A program made the position numbers and the translations under genes. Of a DNA stretch of 64,000 nucleotides, positions 48,301 through 61,400 are shown piece by piece. This DNA comes from Cenococcum geophilum 1.58. Taxonomy: Eukaryota > Ascomycota > Dothideomycetes > Gloniales > Gloniaceae. Position 1 is the stretch's first letter, and every line of letters starts with the position of its first letter. The notes below the pieces were generated by a model. The model was not told the origin of the DNA. It did not search any database and saw nothing but the letters and a program-made list of their open reading frames with translations. The stretch covers positions 248,001-312,000 of the forward strand of contig KV748242.1 in NCBI GenBank assembly GCA_001692895.1, in the 5' to 3' direction.

Positions 48301-49285
48301 GGTTACCTAACTCGATTACGTCCGACTAAGGCATATAATTTAACTCTAATATATAGAGACGAATCTACTAACGCCTTAGCATCTCCGTTAAGATATTTAT
48401 ATCCTTTTACTATAAAACTGCCAGGTAACTAGAAAACGCTAATGCTAGTATAAAAGCGTACCTACAACAGGTAGTTGCCTATAGTTAAGATAACTAGGTA
48501 GATTACCTCCTACTAGGTGAATTTGCAGTAAATAACTACGTCTTAACTACTATAGGACTTACCCCGTTCTTCGCGAATAAGGGTTATTACCCCTAATCCG
48601 GCATAGAGCCACTAGAACCTATTAATAAGAAACTGCTATATAGAAAACGCCTTAAGATACTACTTGCCGACTAGTATATAGACCGTATAAAAAATCTACT
48701 CAACTACTATAAGGGAGAAATGGCCTAGGCTTAAGCAAAGCAGGCTTACTTCACTAACCGTTATAAAACGCCACCACTAGAGATGCGTGTTAGTAACTAG
48801 GTATGGCTAAATATATATAATATCTCTACGCAGAGGCCTATAAAGTCACTCGATTATAAGAACCTTAGCCCCTATTTAATTAAACGAGTTATTAATAAGG
48901 GAGCCGTATATAAGCTAAAACTCCTACCTACCCTAGCTATCTGTAGGATATAGCCTATATTTTACCTATAGCTACTATACCTTTATTAGCCTAACCCCTT
49001 ACCGGGGCAGATATAGCCTAAACCCCTACTAGTACTAATTTAAGACGAGAACGAAGATAAGAACTATAAGGAGTAAACCGTTAAACAAATTATTAACTCT
49101 AAATACTTTAGCAAAGGTAGAGGATAACGGCTCTACTATAGAGCTATATACACAGAATTTAATATAGATTAGCCAGAATAGTAACTATAGGAAGACTTTA
49201 AAAATGCAAAGGATCTAATTAGCAACTTTTATTACGCGAACCTACAGAAACCGGGCTTAAGTAGAGATTTTATACCTAATCCTCT
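45360..49285 (+). pseudogene. B2 pol polyprotein (RT-RNase H-IN-chromodomain), RIP-broken
   Basis: Reverse transcriptase is the best preserved part. 46251-46499 is an uninterrupted stretch with FIRPSISLTAAPILL and GGIRFYINYKKLNAITI. The catalytic YLDD is intact at 46710-46721 (YLDDILIYS). RNase H follows at about 47160-47400 and integrase at about 47820-48950 (NIAALEVKENRLYYRGRLF, SGHLGKGGTYKLL, DIAIDFIINLL). A chromodomain-like C-terminus is at about 49045-49275. Several TAG/TAA codons and lost His/Cys make it inactive. Less mutated than B1. Confidence 0.9.
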
Positions 49286-49570
49286 ATAGGAGCCCTTATA
49301 GAGTTAAACCGTTGTATATTACTATATAAGGGTAAATTGCCGTTAGATTACGGTAAAGTGCGATTACGTAACCGGCATATCGTTAAGATATTTAGGAACT
49401 TCGACTAGCGGTTAAAGTTGTTTAATTAGTTAGATTCTTAGATGCCAAGCCCTATTATATAACGTTGTTTCAAGCCTTTAGTAATACCCCCTTTCCTCTT
49501 TTCTATACCTTAAGTGTCCCTTTTATATATATATAGTAACCATAGCGTTGCCGGAGCTCCACCTCTATAG

Positions 49571-49582
49571 AAGGGGGGGTAG
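49571..49582 (+). other. B2 polypurine tract
   Basis: AAGGGGGGGTAG precedes the LTR directly; similar tracts precede the LTRs of B1 and B3. Confidence 0.72.
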
Positions 49583-49774
49583 TGTTACGGAACCCTACTG
49601 TAGGGGCCTCTATAGGAGAGCCCCGTGCTCTTATATACACCTTATATATAGCTTATATCAGCTACGCGTAGGTATATCACCTCCTTACGCCTTCGACCCT
49701 TATAATTAATCGCGTAACGTCTTATAGACTCCTTAAATATATACACTTATAGCCACTGCCCCTATCCCGTAATA
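49583..49774 (+). repeat. Shared middle LTR of the B2/B3 composite (192 bp)
   Basis: TGTTACGGAACCC to TCCCGTAATA. On its right the sequence enters B-family reverse transcriptase (TCCTAGTATATCCC, the equivalent of 46346) without a primer-binding region or gag. Confidence 0.93.
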
Positions 49775-52700
49775 TCCTAGTATATCCCTAATAACCGCCC
49801 CTATCCTTCTTTCTAAGAAGCTAAAAGGAGGTATTAGATTCTACATTAACTATAAAGGACTTAATGCTATTACAATTAAGAACTAATACCCTATACCGCT
49901 TATATGTAAGACTCTTAAGCGGCTTAGTTAAGCTAAAATCTACACTAAGCTTAATATTATCGCCGCCTTTAACTATCTCTAAATACGGGAAGGTNANAAA
50001 TAGAAAACNGNATTNNNATNNCGCTTCGGCNAATTNNAATATACNNTTATNCCCTTTAGNNTATATAANGGCCTANGNACCTTNTAAAGCTATATTAATA
50101 ACGCCTTATAGGACTACCTTAATAACTTCTGCTCTGCGTACCTAGATAATATACTTATTTATAGCAATAACCCTTTTAAGTATACTAAGCACGTTTAAAA
50201 AGTTCTAGAGCGCCTTAGGGACGTAGGACTTTACATTAATTTAAAGAAGTGTAAATTCTTAGTTATAGAAGTAAAATACCTTAAACTAATTATCACTACT
50301 AATGGTATCCGTATAGACCCTAAGAAAGTATATATAATTACTAAATAGTAAGCCCTTAACTGTATTAAGGACGTATAAGCCTTCCTTAGTTTCGCTAACT
50401 TTTATTAAAAATTTATAGATAACTTCTTAGGCGTAGTAGCACTACTTATAGCAATAATACGAATAAAGGGCCTTTTTATAAAAGGAAGAAAAACGTACCT
50501 ACGTTTTACTTAGATACCTAAATATGAGAAGGCGTTCTAAGACCTTAAAAATACTTTTACTAAAGCACTTATCCTAGCTTACTTCGTACTAGGATAATAA
50601 CTCTACCTTAAAACCAACTCCTTAGACTACGTTAACGTAGGCGTCCTCTTCTAAATAGGTAACGACGGCCTCCTTTACCTAGTCGCATTCTACTTATCTA
50701 AGCTTATACTATAAGAGTATAACTATAAGATCTATAATAAGGAACTTCTCGCGATTATATAAGTATTTAAGGAATTTTAACTAGAACTCTTCTTAGTAGA
50801 ACCTAATTAGCTAACTAAAGTCCTTACGGACTATCGTAACCTTAAATACTTTATAACTATAAAGTAGCTAAACTAACGCCAAGCACGCTGGAACGAGTTC
50901 CTCTCTAGTTTTAACTTTAAAATCGCATATAGACTAGGAGTATAAAGTACTAAGCCAGATAGCCTAATACGCCGCTTATAAGACCTCCCTTAGTTAAAAA
51001 AAGACCCCTAAAATTAGTTCTAGTAATAAACGATCCTAAAAGCACGGAATTTGGCCCTAGGTATACTACCCACAATAGAGCTAACAGTACCTCAGCTTTA
51101 TACTATAAAACTAGAGTTACCTCCTAAAATCAATAAGCTTATTACTACAGCATATAACACTTCTGTTAACCTATTACTATATTAACTTATTACCGCAAAA
51201 ACCGCTAGCGCCTATACGCTACCTACTAACCTCTAAAGCCTAGGCTAAATTAATATAGCAGCCTTAGAAGTAAAAGAGAACAGACTCTATTACAGAGGCT
51301 ACCTATTTATCCCTAACTTAGAGATCTTACAACAGCAACTAATCTAAATAGCCTACGACCTCTAGTTAAGCGGCTACCTAGGTAAAGGAAGAACCTATAA
51401 GCTCCTTAGCCAATACTACTTCTAGCCTAAAATAACAGACTTAGTTAAACACTTTATAGGTGCCTATTATAGTTATAAACGTACTAAGGCCTTTAATATA
51501 AAGTACTAAGGACTACTATACCCCTTACTAGTACCTATATAACAATAGGCGGATATTGCTATAGATTTCGTTATTAACCTACTACCTTATAAACGACACG
51601 GCCGTACCTATAAAAACATCCTTATAATAATATACCGACTTATAAGGGGGCGCCACTACGTCCTAACTAAAGGCGTAGCCATTAGCGACGTTACTAACGC
51701 CTTTCTCTATAAAGTTTACTAACTACATAAATTACCTAACTTAATTACGTCTAACTAAGGCATATAATTTAACTCTAATATATAGAGACGAATCTGCTAA
51801 CGCCTTAGTATCTCCGTTAAGATATCTATATCCTTCTATTATAAAACTGCCAAGTAATTAGAAAACGCTAATGCCAGTATAAAAGCGTACCTACAATAGG
51901 TAGTCGCCTATAGTTAAGATAACTGGGTAGATTACCTCCTACTAGGTAAATTCGCAGTAAATAACCACGTCTTAACCACTATAGGACTTACCCCGTTCTT
52001 TATAAATAAGGGTTATTACCCCTAATCCGGTATAGAGCCACTAGAACCTATTAATAAGAAACTGCTATATAGAAAACGCCTTAAAATACTACTTGCTAAC
52101 TAGCATACAGACTATATAAAAAATCTACTTAACTACTACAAGGGAGAAATGGCCTAGGCTTAAGTAAAGTAGGCCTACTTCGCCGACTATTATAGAACGC
52201 CACTACTGGAGATACGTATTGGCGACTAGGTATAGCTAGATATACATAATATCTCTACGCAAAGGCCTATAAAGTTACTTAATTATAAGAACCTCGGCCC
52301 CTATTTAATTAAACAAGTTATTAATAAGGGAGCTATATATAAGCTAGAACTCCTACTTACTCTAGCCACCCGCGGAATATGGCTTATATTTTACCCATAG
52401 CTACTATACCTCTATTAGCCTAACCCCTTACTAGGGCAAATATAGCCTAAACCCCTACTAGTACTAATCTGAGATAAGAACGAAGATAAGAACTATAAGG
52501 AGTAGACCGTTAAACAAATTATTAACTCTAAATACTTTAGCAAAGGTAGAGGATAACGGCTCTACTATAGAGCTATATACACAGAATTTAATATAGATTA
52601 GCCAGAATAGTAACTATAGGAAGACTTTAAAAATGCAAAGGATCTAATTAGCAACTTTTACTACGCGAACCCATAGAAACTGGGCCTAAGTAGAGATTTT
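49775..52700 (+). pseudogene. B3 pol, N-terminally deleted, RIP-broken
   Basis: It begins within reverse transcriptase (PSISLITAAPILLSKKL-like) and ends with the chromodomain-like tail at about 52480-52690. Catalytic YLDD is YLDN at 50139-50150. About 2.7 kb present in B2 (gag, protease, start of RT) is missing. A cluster of ambiguous bases lies at 49995-50090. Integrase is at about 51245-52400. Confidence 0.88.
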
Positions 52701-53011
52701 ATACCTAATCCTCTATAGGAGCCCTTATAGAGTTAAACCGTTATACATTACTACGTAAGGGCAAATTGCCGTTAGATTGTAGTAAAGTGCGATTACGTAA
52801 CCGGAATATCGTTAAGATGTCTAGGAACTTTAACCGGCGGTTAAAGTTATCTAATTAGTTAGATTTTTAGATGCCAAGCCCTATTATATAACGTTATTTT
52901 AAGTCTTTAGCAATACCCCCTTTCTTCTTTTCTATACCTTAAGTGTCCCTTTTATATATATATAGTAACCACAGCATCGCCAGAGCTCCGCCTCTATAGA
53001 AGAGGGGGTAG
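52701..53011 (+). other. B3 3' untranslated region and polypurine tract
   Basis: It matches 49290-49582 of B2 and ends AGAGGGGGTAG before the LTR. Confidence 0.68.
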
Positions 53012-53203
53012 TATTATAGAACCCTACCGTAGGGGCCTCTATAGGAGAGCCCCGTGCTCTTGCGTATACCTCACGTATAGCTTATATCAGCTACGCGTAG
53101 GTATATTACCTCCTTACGCCCTTGACCCTTATAATTGATCGCGCAACGTCTTATAGACTCCTTAAATACATACGCTTGTAGCCACTACCCCTGTCCTATA
53201 ACA
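53012..53203 (+). repeat. B3 3' LTR (192 bp)
   Basis: TATTATAGAACCC to TCCTATAACA, followed by the target duplication TACTC. An open frame at 53135-53323 crosses this border and is an artefact. Confidence 0.94.
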
Positions 53204-54780
53204 TACTCTCTATCTTTTATATTTACTGCCCTAGTTATTATTTCTTACCTACTACCTAAATACGTTCTAACTGTATATTTTCTACTAGCTATAACTAGTA
53301 TTACTCTTTTACTAAGTTTATAATAAATTGTCTTAGAGCTCCGTATAAGACTTATAAATTTTATAAAGTTAGTATTTTTTTTAAGTTTATTTACTACCTT
53401 TATAACTCTTATATAGGAGAAGAGAAGGAGATAGGCTTAGTGACCTTTTATAGACCCTTTGCGGACTCTAAGCTAAATTATAATTACTACTACTTCTACC
53501 GCTTCCGCTACTACTTCTCCCTCTACTTCCCGTATCCTTATACTACCTATATTAATTTAGCCGCAACCTACTACCATCCGCCCTATTACGGGCCAGTTAG
53601 ATATTAGGCCTATAAGTATAGCTACTATTACTACTATCCGCTCTATTATAGACTAGTTAAATATTAGGTATATAAATATAGCCTATAATTACTATAAAGC
53701 TTTATACTAGATAGATAAATAAATTAGTTCTATATAGGCTAAAAAGCCTTACTTTAAGAACCGCTATAAGCAAGGTAATATTATTCTACCTTAATTTAGA
53801 CCTCCCCCGTAGTATTTATAAACCCTACTATAGTTCTAAAAACGCTTCGCCCGTATATTTTAGGACTAGCTTTATTTATATAATATAGCTTTAGCTTTTA
53901 CCTCTATATACTATACTATTACTAACTATAGCCCTACTTTAGCTAGTGTTAATTGTTTCTAGATTTATAGCAAACTATACTACCTTATTAGGCCTATAGA
54001 AGCTCCCTTTAAAGCTATACCTTACTATACTTAGCTTTACTTTTATAACCCTACCTACGCTACTAATATCTATTTATAAACTAATCTATAGCTTAATATA
54101 GAGGTTTTATAGCGTCTTACTAATATACTATATAAGATTGGTAATTCTTTTATTACCTTATACCAGACTACTATAAAATAGCTCTAGGTATAAACTACGT
54201 CTACTTTATTATAAGTTATTCTAAACCTATAAATAAAGCTAATTATTAAAGTAGGCGCTAATTAGCGCTGTAAAAATTTGCCTACAGCTAATAAGGTTGC
54301 TATTATTATTTCTAATATATATAAAAACACTAGCTATTATAATATTGTTCTTACTAACAGTAGCCCGCCTAAAAAGCCCTTATATTACTACTATATTAAT
54401 TTAAACTACGCCACTTATATACCGCTATACTACGTACTACTTTTCCCTTATAGCAACTATAGCTAGTATTAGGATATATAGCTCTATAGCGAATTCTATA
54501 CCCGCTAGTATAACTAGCTTCCCTAGTAAGCTTATTTTTAGTTTTACCTTTTACTAGCTATTTTAGCAATATATAGTTAATACTTAGGCCCTATATATTA
54601 CAGCACTAACCTAACGCATATTATTTTATACTATCTTATACTGTCTTGTACTATTTCCTACTATTAGCTAGCCTACTACTAGTGCCTTAGCGGCTGGCCC
54701 TACTATTTATATACAATACCCCCTTTTACCTTCTTCTCCGCTTTATACCATAATGTAGTTATTTAGTCTACTTTATTATT
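53204..54780 (+). pseudogene. Helitron Rep/helicase N-terminal fragment H2
   Basis: After a 5' leader shared with H1 and a Ser/Thr-rich stretch (about 53490-53530), the frame reads NIALAFTSIYYT (53880), NCFQIYSKLYY (53950), QLYFYNPTYATN (54030), and NLPTANKVAIII (54273). An open stretch at 54278-54466 ends in YIPLYYVLLFPY (54418-54453). ALAFTS, LPTA(N/D)xVA and YVLLFP are the conserved steps of the fungal Helitron-like N-terminal domain. Nuclease and helicase are missing. The remainder to 54780 decays. This is an internally deleted copy. Confidence 0.84.
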
Positions 54781-54907
54781 GTGAGGTGACAAGCTCCGCA
54801 CCACTCAGCCACGGCATAAACCCTAAAAGGTAAGCGAGTAACTGGCTTGATGCCAGGCACTGCTGTGCGGAACAATACATATAGGCGAGGTGACTTCGTC
54901 ACCTAAC
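54781..54907 (+). other. Probable Helitron 3' terminus with hairpin, not RIP-mutated
   Basis: About 127 bp rich in CA/TG stand out sharply. Near the end AGGTGAC, loop TTC, GTCACCT forms a 7-bp perfect hairpin (54888-54904) followed by AA, giving a CTAA end, as Helitrons end in a hairpin plus CTRR. A longer imperfect foldback pairs CCGCACC (54797) with GTGCGG (54865). GAGGTGAC occurs at both sides. It might alternatively be a small separate foldback element. Confidence 0.55.
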
Positions 54908-57314
54908 AATTATAGCACTATAATAGTTTATAGTATCCCTAATTGCGCCCCATTATAACCTTTATTTTTTCCTAGTCTATTATTTCTATTTTCCCAGTAT
55001 AATTACGACTTGGCGCGACCGATAATACCATACTATAAGTCCTAAATAACACCAGCACAGTTATAAATAATTTTAGTACCACAACCAGCCTTATAAACTT
55101 TAATTGCCTTATACAGATCCCCTAAAATAGGCGACTATAATATAGATAATACCCCGTCAGCGAATATACGCAAAGCACTTGCCTACCTTTTTAATACCTC
55201 CTATACCTACATTACCTAGGCAATTAAAAGTAGTCTAGAGTACCCTAAGGACCTTAACGTAGTAGGAACCTTCTAGTACTTCTTTATATATATAACTTTC
55301 CTAACTAGCGTTAAGAGTGGTCTCTAAGCCGTCTATAATAAAGGCCGAACTATAAAGTCCTAATTTAAAGAAGCTTAGCACAGAATTAACTCCCTTAAGA
55401 CGCTTAAACTATAAATATAATAATATAAATAGCAAGCCTTTATAAATACTCAAACCATATAAAGTCTAAGCCTTTAAATTACTATACTTACCCAGACTAT
55501 TACTAATAAGAATACCGCTACTAGCTCTCCTTTTCTAACTAAGCCCTATAGAAAAAAGCGTAAAGTAAAAGATCTAACCCCATTTAATAGTAAGGGATCA
55601 CCAACTAACAAGTAAGAAATTTTTAAAATATAGGAAATAAAGATTTAAGGCGTTTTCCAAATGGATATAAAGTGCTTTAAGACCCTAATAGACGAAGTCC
55701 TCTATATATTAGATATGCTAATAAATAAAGCTTATAACTATATTAAGTATGGCCTTAATATACTACGTATATACCTAAACAACTTAAGTAAATAGACCTT
55801 CTTTAACTAAGAGTCTATGTTCATATATATAAGGAAGCACTATAAGACTATAGATATAACCTAAGCAGCTAAAAATAAGCTAAATACCTTAAGCTAAGGC
55901 GAGCGTAACTACTAGTTCTAAAAAGTAGAGCTTAATAAGTTAATAATTAATGCAAATAAGACTAAGGAACAAAAAGTGGATCTACTTAAGAAGAATATTT
56001 CCTCTAAGATAAAGGACCTNGCCNTTACCCTTAGCNNTAAAATTGGTAATNCTAACTATAAAGGCTANAGCGAGNAGATANANATATTCGCTTATAACCT
56101 ATAGAACTATACCTACTATACTAAGCTAAATACCGCTAAGCTAAGTACCGCTAGCGGCTATCGACCTATATTACTGTAGAATGACCCAATAAACCTTAAC
56201 GCCGTTAAGTTCGGCAGTAGTAGTAATAGTCTCCCTAATAATGTTTAAAGATATTATACGGATAACAGACTTTATATAGCGTATAATTAACCTAGCCACT
56301 AAAAAGATACTTACGACCCCTAAAAGAACCTAAATCCCCTTCTAATATTACCGCGCTAACCCCCTTTTAGCCATAACAGATTCTTTAACAGAGGGGATAG
56401 TAATTAAGGCGGTAATTATAGATAAGGACGCAGGTTCGGACACAGAGACCTACCCCTACAATTCCCCTCCCTAATATAGCCTTAGCCAATAGTCCTATAC
56501 GCGAACTATAGATAAGTACTCTATACTACTACTAATTATAAGACCGGCCGTATTATTAGTAAAGTACCCTTTAGCATATATACACCGTTAAAGACTAATA
56601 CGTTAGGATATACTAGCTAAGACCACAGCTACCAGCTAAGCCCTATAATTTAGCCACTAAAAGGCTAACCCTTAGACTAAGTCGCCTTTAAGGGTTAAAA
56701 CTATACGGGGAGGAGGATAAAAGGATTAAATCTATACTACTAAATTAGTTAGACCTTATTTTAAGCCAGCTACTACTTAACCTTAGAACAGTAAATAGCG
56801 ATAAAAATACTATCCTTATTTAGACCTACCTCTTCTTACCGCATAACCTACTCCTATATGTTCTTATTAAAACAGTAAGCCTTATTAACACTAGTAATAC
56901 AGCACTAGCGTTTATAGATAAAGACTCGCTTATAAAAAAGCACAATATTTTAATAAAAAGACTTCTAGTCCTAAAACTACGCCGCCTTACTAATAGACTC
57001 CCATCCGGGTTTATTACCCACTACTTTATAGTAATAATAATAATTAGCCACTATATAGAATCTATACTCTTCTACATTATAAAGTTATTACCTTCTATAC
57101 TAGTAATTCTTAGAATGCCCTAGCTTAAAAAGTATAACCTAAGGGTAGACTTCCCCGCCCTAGAGCTTAAGTTTAACTCTAATTACTATGCCTATAACTA
57201 TCTTCTATAGTACATTTCTAACTATAACTAAGTAGTACTATACGAACGCATCGCACGGCTAATGTTTAGATACCATTAGCCGATAGTAAAAGAGGTGCCT
57301 AATACTAGTGAGCT
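54908..57314 (+). pseudogene. Family C Ty3/gypsy gag and protease fragment, RIP-broken
   Basis: This frame is different from A and B. A capsid-like region lies at about 55060-56100 (LNTLSQGERNYQFQKVELNKL near 55880, typical of retrotransposon Gag). Then comes a Pro/Gln-rich linker. A protease region lies at about 56830-57170, with ALAFIDKDSLIKKHNI and ILFYIIKLLPSILVILRMP, where DTGA-type sequence has become NTSNT. It stops at 57314, where A4 begins. No reverse transcriptase is present here. Ambiguous bases cluster at 56020-56090. No LTR of this family was found. Confidence 0.78.
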
Positions 57315-57737
57315 TGTAACGGCACCTTATAGTAAGTACTACGATAGGCTTATTAATGGGCTAGGTATATAGGTAATATAAATTAAAGTTAACAACGTAA
57401 TAATAACTGGTGGAGTAGTTGCCTAATAGATTAACTCTAATTGTATTCTAAGAATTACTATAAGGAAGGAACTATCTAGGTAGGGATTAAGGGTCCTTAA
57501 ATACACAATTAAACTCCTATAAAATCCTTCTTATACATAATATATGTTTTATACGTAAGGTATATAAGTTCCTCTTATTTCTTTTATTTAATACGTAGCA
57601 TATTATATAACCTTGGTTACTATTCCTCGTTATATAGTTTTACCGGCTCTATTCTAAACTATGCCTAAATTAACTAACTAGCTTCCTCCGACTTCTCTTT
57701 AAGTAGTCATAATATTGTATTTAAAGCGTCTATAACA
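57315..57737 (-). repeat. A4 3' LTR (423 bp)
   Basis: On the + strand it runs TGTAACGGCACC to GCGTCTATAACA, the reverse complement of the A1/A3 type, and belongs to the same subfamily. Confidence 0.92.
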
Positions 57738-57754
57738 CTATCTCCCTCCTTTTT

Positions 57755-58470
57755 ATCTTTGTCCTTAAAGATTTCTAATATCTCTAAGTCGTTTATTAGA
57801 GGTGTAATATCCATCTAATTAATTTAGTTAATATTATTGCTTATTATGCCTAAAGCAATTTCTTCTTTATACGCCCAACGTCGTGCTCGCACTATTGCTG
57901 CAATATTATCTCTTAGTGAGATTATACCGTCTCTATATTCTCGCTATTCGAAAGAGGGGTTAGTTTATATTACGTTGGCGAACCTATCTTCGTAATAACC
58001 GTCCTCTTACTTAAAGTGCACTAAAGCGAATATTCGTTCGTCCTATAATGTTTGCTTTACTTCTAATACTAAATATACGCGACCTATTACTCTTAATAGT
58101 CGTCTAGTTCCCTAATTAATTTATCTTAGGGTCTTATATTTAATCTGCTGCTATGCGGCTAGATGGTGAACTGTCTTAAGCCCTTACTAAGTTAAAACGT
58201 TCTTAAGATGCGGAACAGAAGGCCCTAAATACTCATATTGCGGCATCTACTCATTTGCTCCGTCTTAAGAAGGTTTATAAGAAGGTCCGTTTTAAGGAAT
58301 AGAAACTTATAAAATAGGGTCTGCAGAAACTTAGTAATAAAAGAATAGATTCTCTTCTAATAGAGAAGGAAATAGATCTAAGTAGCTCGGCAACTGCTCT
58401 TCTTAGGTCCCCCTTAGGTAACTTATTCTTTAGTAATCCTTTTTTATTAATGCTGCCTAACCTAATTTCT
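57755..58470. pseudogene. A4 post-pol region with two candidate accessory ORFs
   Basis: The element's antisense strand (+ here) at about 58150-58390 reads AALTKLK-type coiled coil, then RLKKVYKKVRFKE and KQGLQKLSNK. The element's sense strand (minus here), about 58110 to 57760, reads DERIFALVH, REYRDGIISLRDNIAAIVRA and NDLEI. This copy preserves more Glu/Arg than the others and is the best one for deciding which frame was coding. Confidence 0.52.
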
Positions 58471-58479
58471 TCTAATACT

Positions 58480-61400
58480 CCTATACCTTTCCTATAGCAT
58501 TCTTTAAATTTTCTAGTAGCTCCTAGGTAGTCTTATTATAGCCTATCCACTTAACCTCGTACTATATTTTATCGTCAATGTCCTTATAACTAACGATCCT
58601 TAAAACTTGCTATTTGTTTTCTTTTTATCCTCTATACGTGTCTACTTTATAAATTAGTAGCTTAGCATTCCCGTATACTAGCTCTAGTATTACAATATAC
58701 TATATAGGGTAGATCTTTATCTTAGCTAGTAGGTTTAACTTAAACGTAACTAGTAAAACCTTTTACTTAATTTTAAAAGGTCTTAGTCTAACGTGGTCTA
58801 ACTTCTTACTTAGTTATTAACTTTTGAAAATTTTATACAGTAGCTACACTTTATCTCCCTCCTTAAGATCTAGTCCCTTAGATCTCTTAGCATTATAGTA
58901 CCTTTTTATTCTTTTTTATACCGTCTTTACTATTTCCGTAAGGTTCTTATAAAGATTTATTAATGTCTCTATTCTTTATTTAGCTGTACTACTTATCTTC
59001 TTTACTTATTATAGCGATAATGATATTTTTAGCTTATATCCATAATTTGCCTTAAATAGTAATATGCCTATTCCTTCTTAAGGTGTTGCATTATATATAA
59101 ACTATATAACTAGTAACAACAATACCTAATTATTCTATATGTAATTAATATAGTGCTTTAAATACTGCTCTAGTGTCTAGTTTAGTTATTCTATTTAACT
59201 ATCTATCTGCGGATAATATATAGTGGAAGTTACTACTCTAACTCCTTGTTTCGCTAAGAATACCTCCTAGAATACTATTATAAATCTTAGATCTCTATCC
59301 AATATAATCTTGCTTAGTACTCCATGGTTTATAAATACTTCCTTAATATAAATTCTAGCGACATCTTCTACTAATATCTCTTCTATATATGCTATAAAGT
59401 ATCTCCACTTTATAAGCTTATTTACTATTACTAAAATTATATTATAATCTTATCTGGTAATAGGGTCTCTTAACTTTAGTAACTTAATAATAAAGTCCTA
59501 TAATATAACCTCCTATAGTCTTTCTAGTATTTTAATAGGTTGTAGCCCTCTATACAGCTTATACCTTATTAGTTTATTCCTTTAGCAATCTAAGTATTCT
59601 CTTATAACTTTTCTTACTACCCTTTAGATTTTATTAATAATATACTCCTCTTAGAGTCTTAATACTAAGCCCGTGGCTCCATTATATCCTTAAGTTATTC
59701 CCTTATAGAAATCTTCTATAAATTACTCTGCTATGCTTTTTAGGATATACGTCGCTTTTTAATTCTTATATATATCTACCTATAGATCTTCTAGCTGTGC
59801 TTTTAGAATTCTTTACGCCCAAAAGCTTTTTAGTGTTTTATAGATCTTATCTAACTCTTCTTAAGTTACTATAATTTTCGGATAATTATACCTAATTAAT
59901 CCGTCTATGTCTTTTCGCAGTAAAGCCCCTAATGGCTTTTTATTATTTTATAGTTTAGCCTTTTAACTTAGAGCGTTTGCTCGTATATTGTCTGTACCTT
60001 TAGTATACTAAATCTTAAAATAGTATTCTATAAGCATCTCTACCCATCTAACCTATCTTTAGTTAAGTTCCTTCGTTATTAGAAATCCTATTAGGTTTTT
60101 ATAATCTATCTTAACCATAAATAGTTTCTCTATACCTTATAAGAATACTCTCTATTCCTTTAATGCTACAACTATACCTAATAACTCCTTATTATAGATG
60201 TTATAGTTTAACTCTAGTGGTATTATCTTTCAACTATAGTATACTACTGGGTGCTATCTATCTAGATGCTTTTATATAAAGTATACCCCTAGTATATAGT
60301 CTAATGTATCTATTTCTACAACCGTCTCTAGTCCTAGTTAATAGATCTTAAGAACTGGCTCCTAGGTAAATAACTCTTTAACTTTCCTAAAGAGTTCTCG
60401 TTACTCCTCTCCTTATACCTATAATTCTTCTTTCTTTATTAACCGTGTAAATAGTTTAATATCTTTTAACTATTACGCTATAAACCTTCTGCAGTAATTG
60501 TAAAACCCTAGGAATAATCTTAACTTCGTAACGTTCTCTAGTTTTTGCTAATTTACTATAGCCTTAATCTTTTTTAGATCTATACTAAGTTGGCCTAGTT
60601 TAATAATAAATCTAACAAAATCTATTTTCCTGATAAAGAACTTATATTTCTTAATTACTACTAGTATCTGTTCTTCTTATAGTCTCTTTAAGACCCATTT
60701 AACGTGTTCTTTATACTCTTTCTTAGTTATAAAGTAGATGATAATATTATCGAGGTATACTATAATAAATTCATCTAAGTGTTCTTCTAGTATATTATTA
60801 ATACGCTTTTAGAACGTTGCTAGTGCGTTTATAAGCCCAAATTATATAACTAATAGCTTATATAGTCCTTCCTTTAACCTAAAGGCTGCCTTTTATTTGT
60901 CGCCTTCCTTAATCCTAATCTAATGGTACGCCCATCTTAGATCTATCTTTATAAAGATTTATCGTTGCCTATCCTATCTTAGATCTCGCTAATTAAGGGT
61001 AAAGGATACCTATCCTTCCTAGTGATACTGTTTAACTATCTGTAGTTAATATACAGTCTTAGTTTGCTATTCTTCTTGGGTATAAATAGTACTAAATAAC
61101 CTGCTGATAACTGCGATGGTCTAATGTATCCCTTTTATAGATTTTCTTAGATAAACTCTTTTAATGCTCTACCTTCTTCTTCGGTAAGCTTATAGATTAG
61201 AAAGAACCTTAGACTTATTTCCGGTTTTAATTCTATCTTATAGTTATATGTTATATACTTCGCTAGCTTCTTACTCTCTAGTAACTATAGTTTCTTACTA
61301 TATTTATGGTATCTTTTTAGTATATAACTTAGTCCTTTTTCTGTTTCTTTATAGGTTGCCCCTACTTAGTACTATACCAGCTTAGCTTATTATCGCAACT

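Larger units (their letters stand above)
43428..53203 (+). mobile_element. Tandem B2/B3 retrotransposon composite, single TSD TACTC
   Basis: Three 192-bp LTRs (43428, 49583, 53012) enclose one complete internal region (B2) and one lacking its first part (B3, starting at the reverse transcriptase). TACTC at 43423-43427 and 53204-53208 is the only target duplication. The junction at 49774/49775 carries none. The arrangement is what recombination between element copies would leave. Confidence 0.93.

Noticed and set aside
49864-50145. 93-codon frame in B3
   Set aside because: It is out of frame with the reverse transcriptase and contains many ambiguous bases.
53135-53323. 62-codon frame with ATG
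   Set aside because: It spans the B3 LTR and Helitron leader and has no coding match in either.
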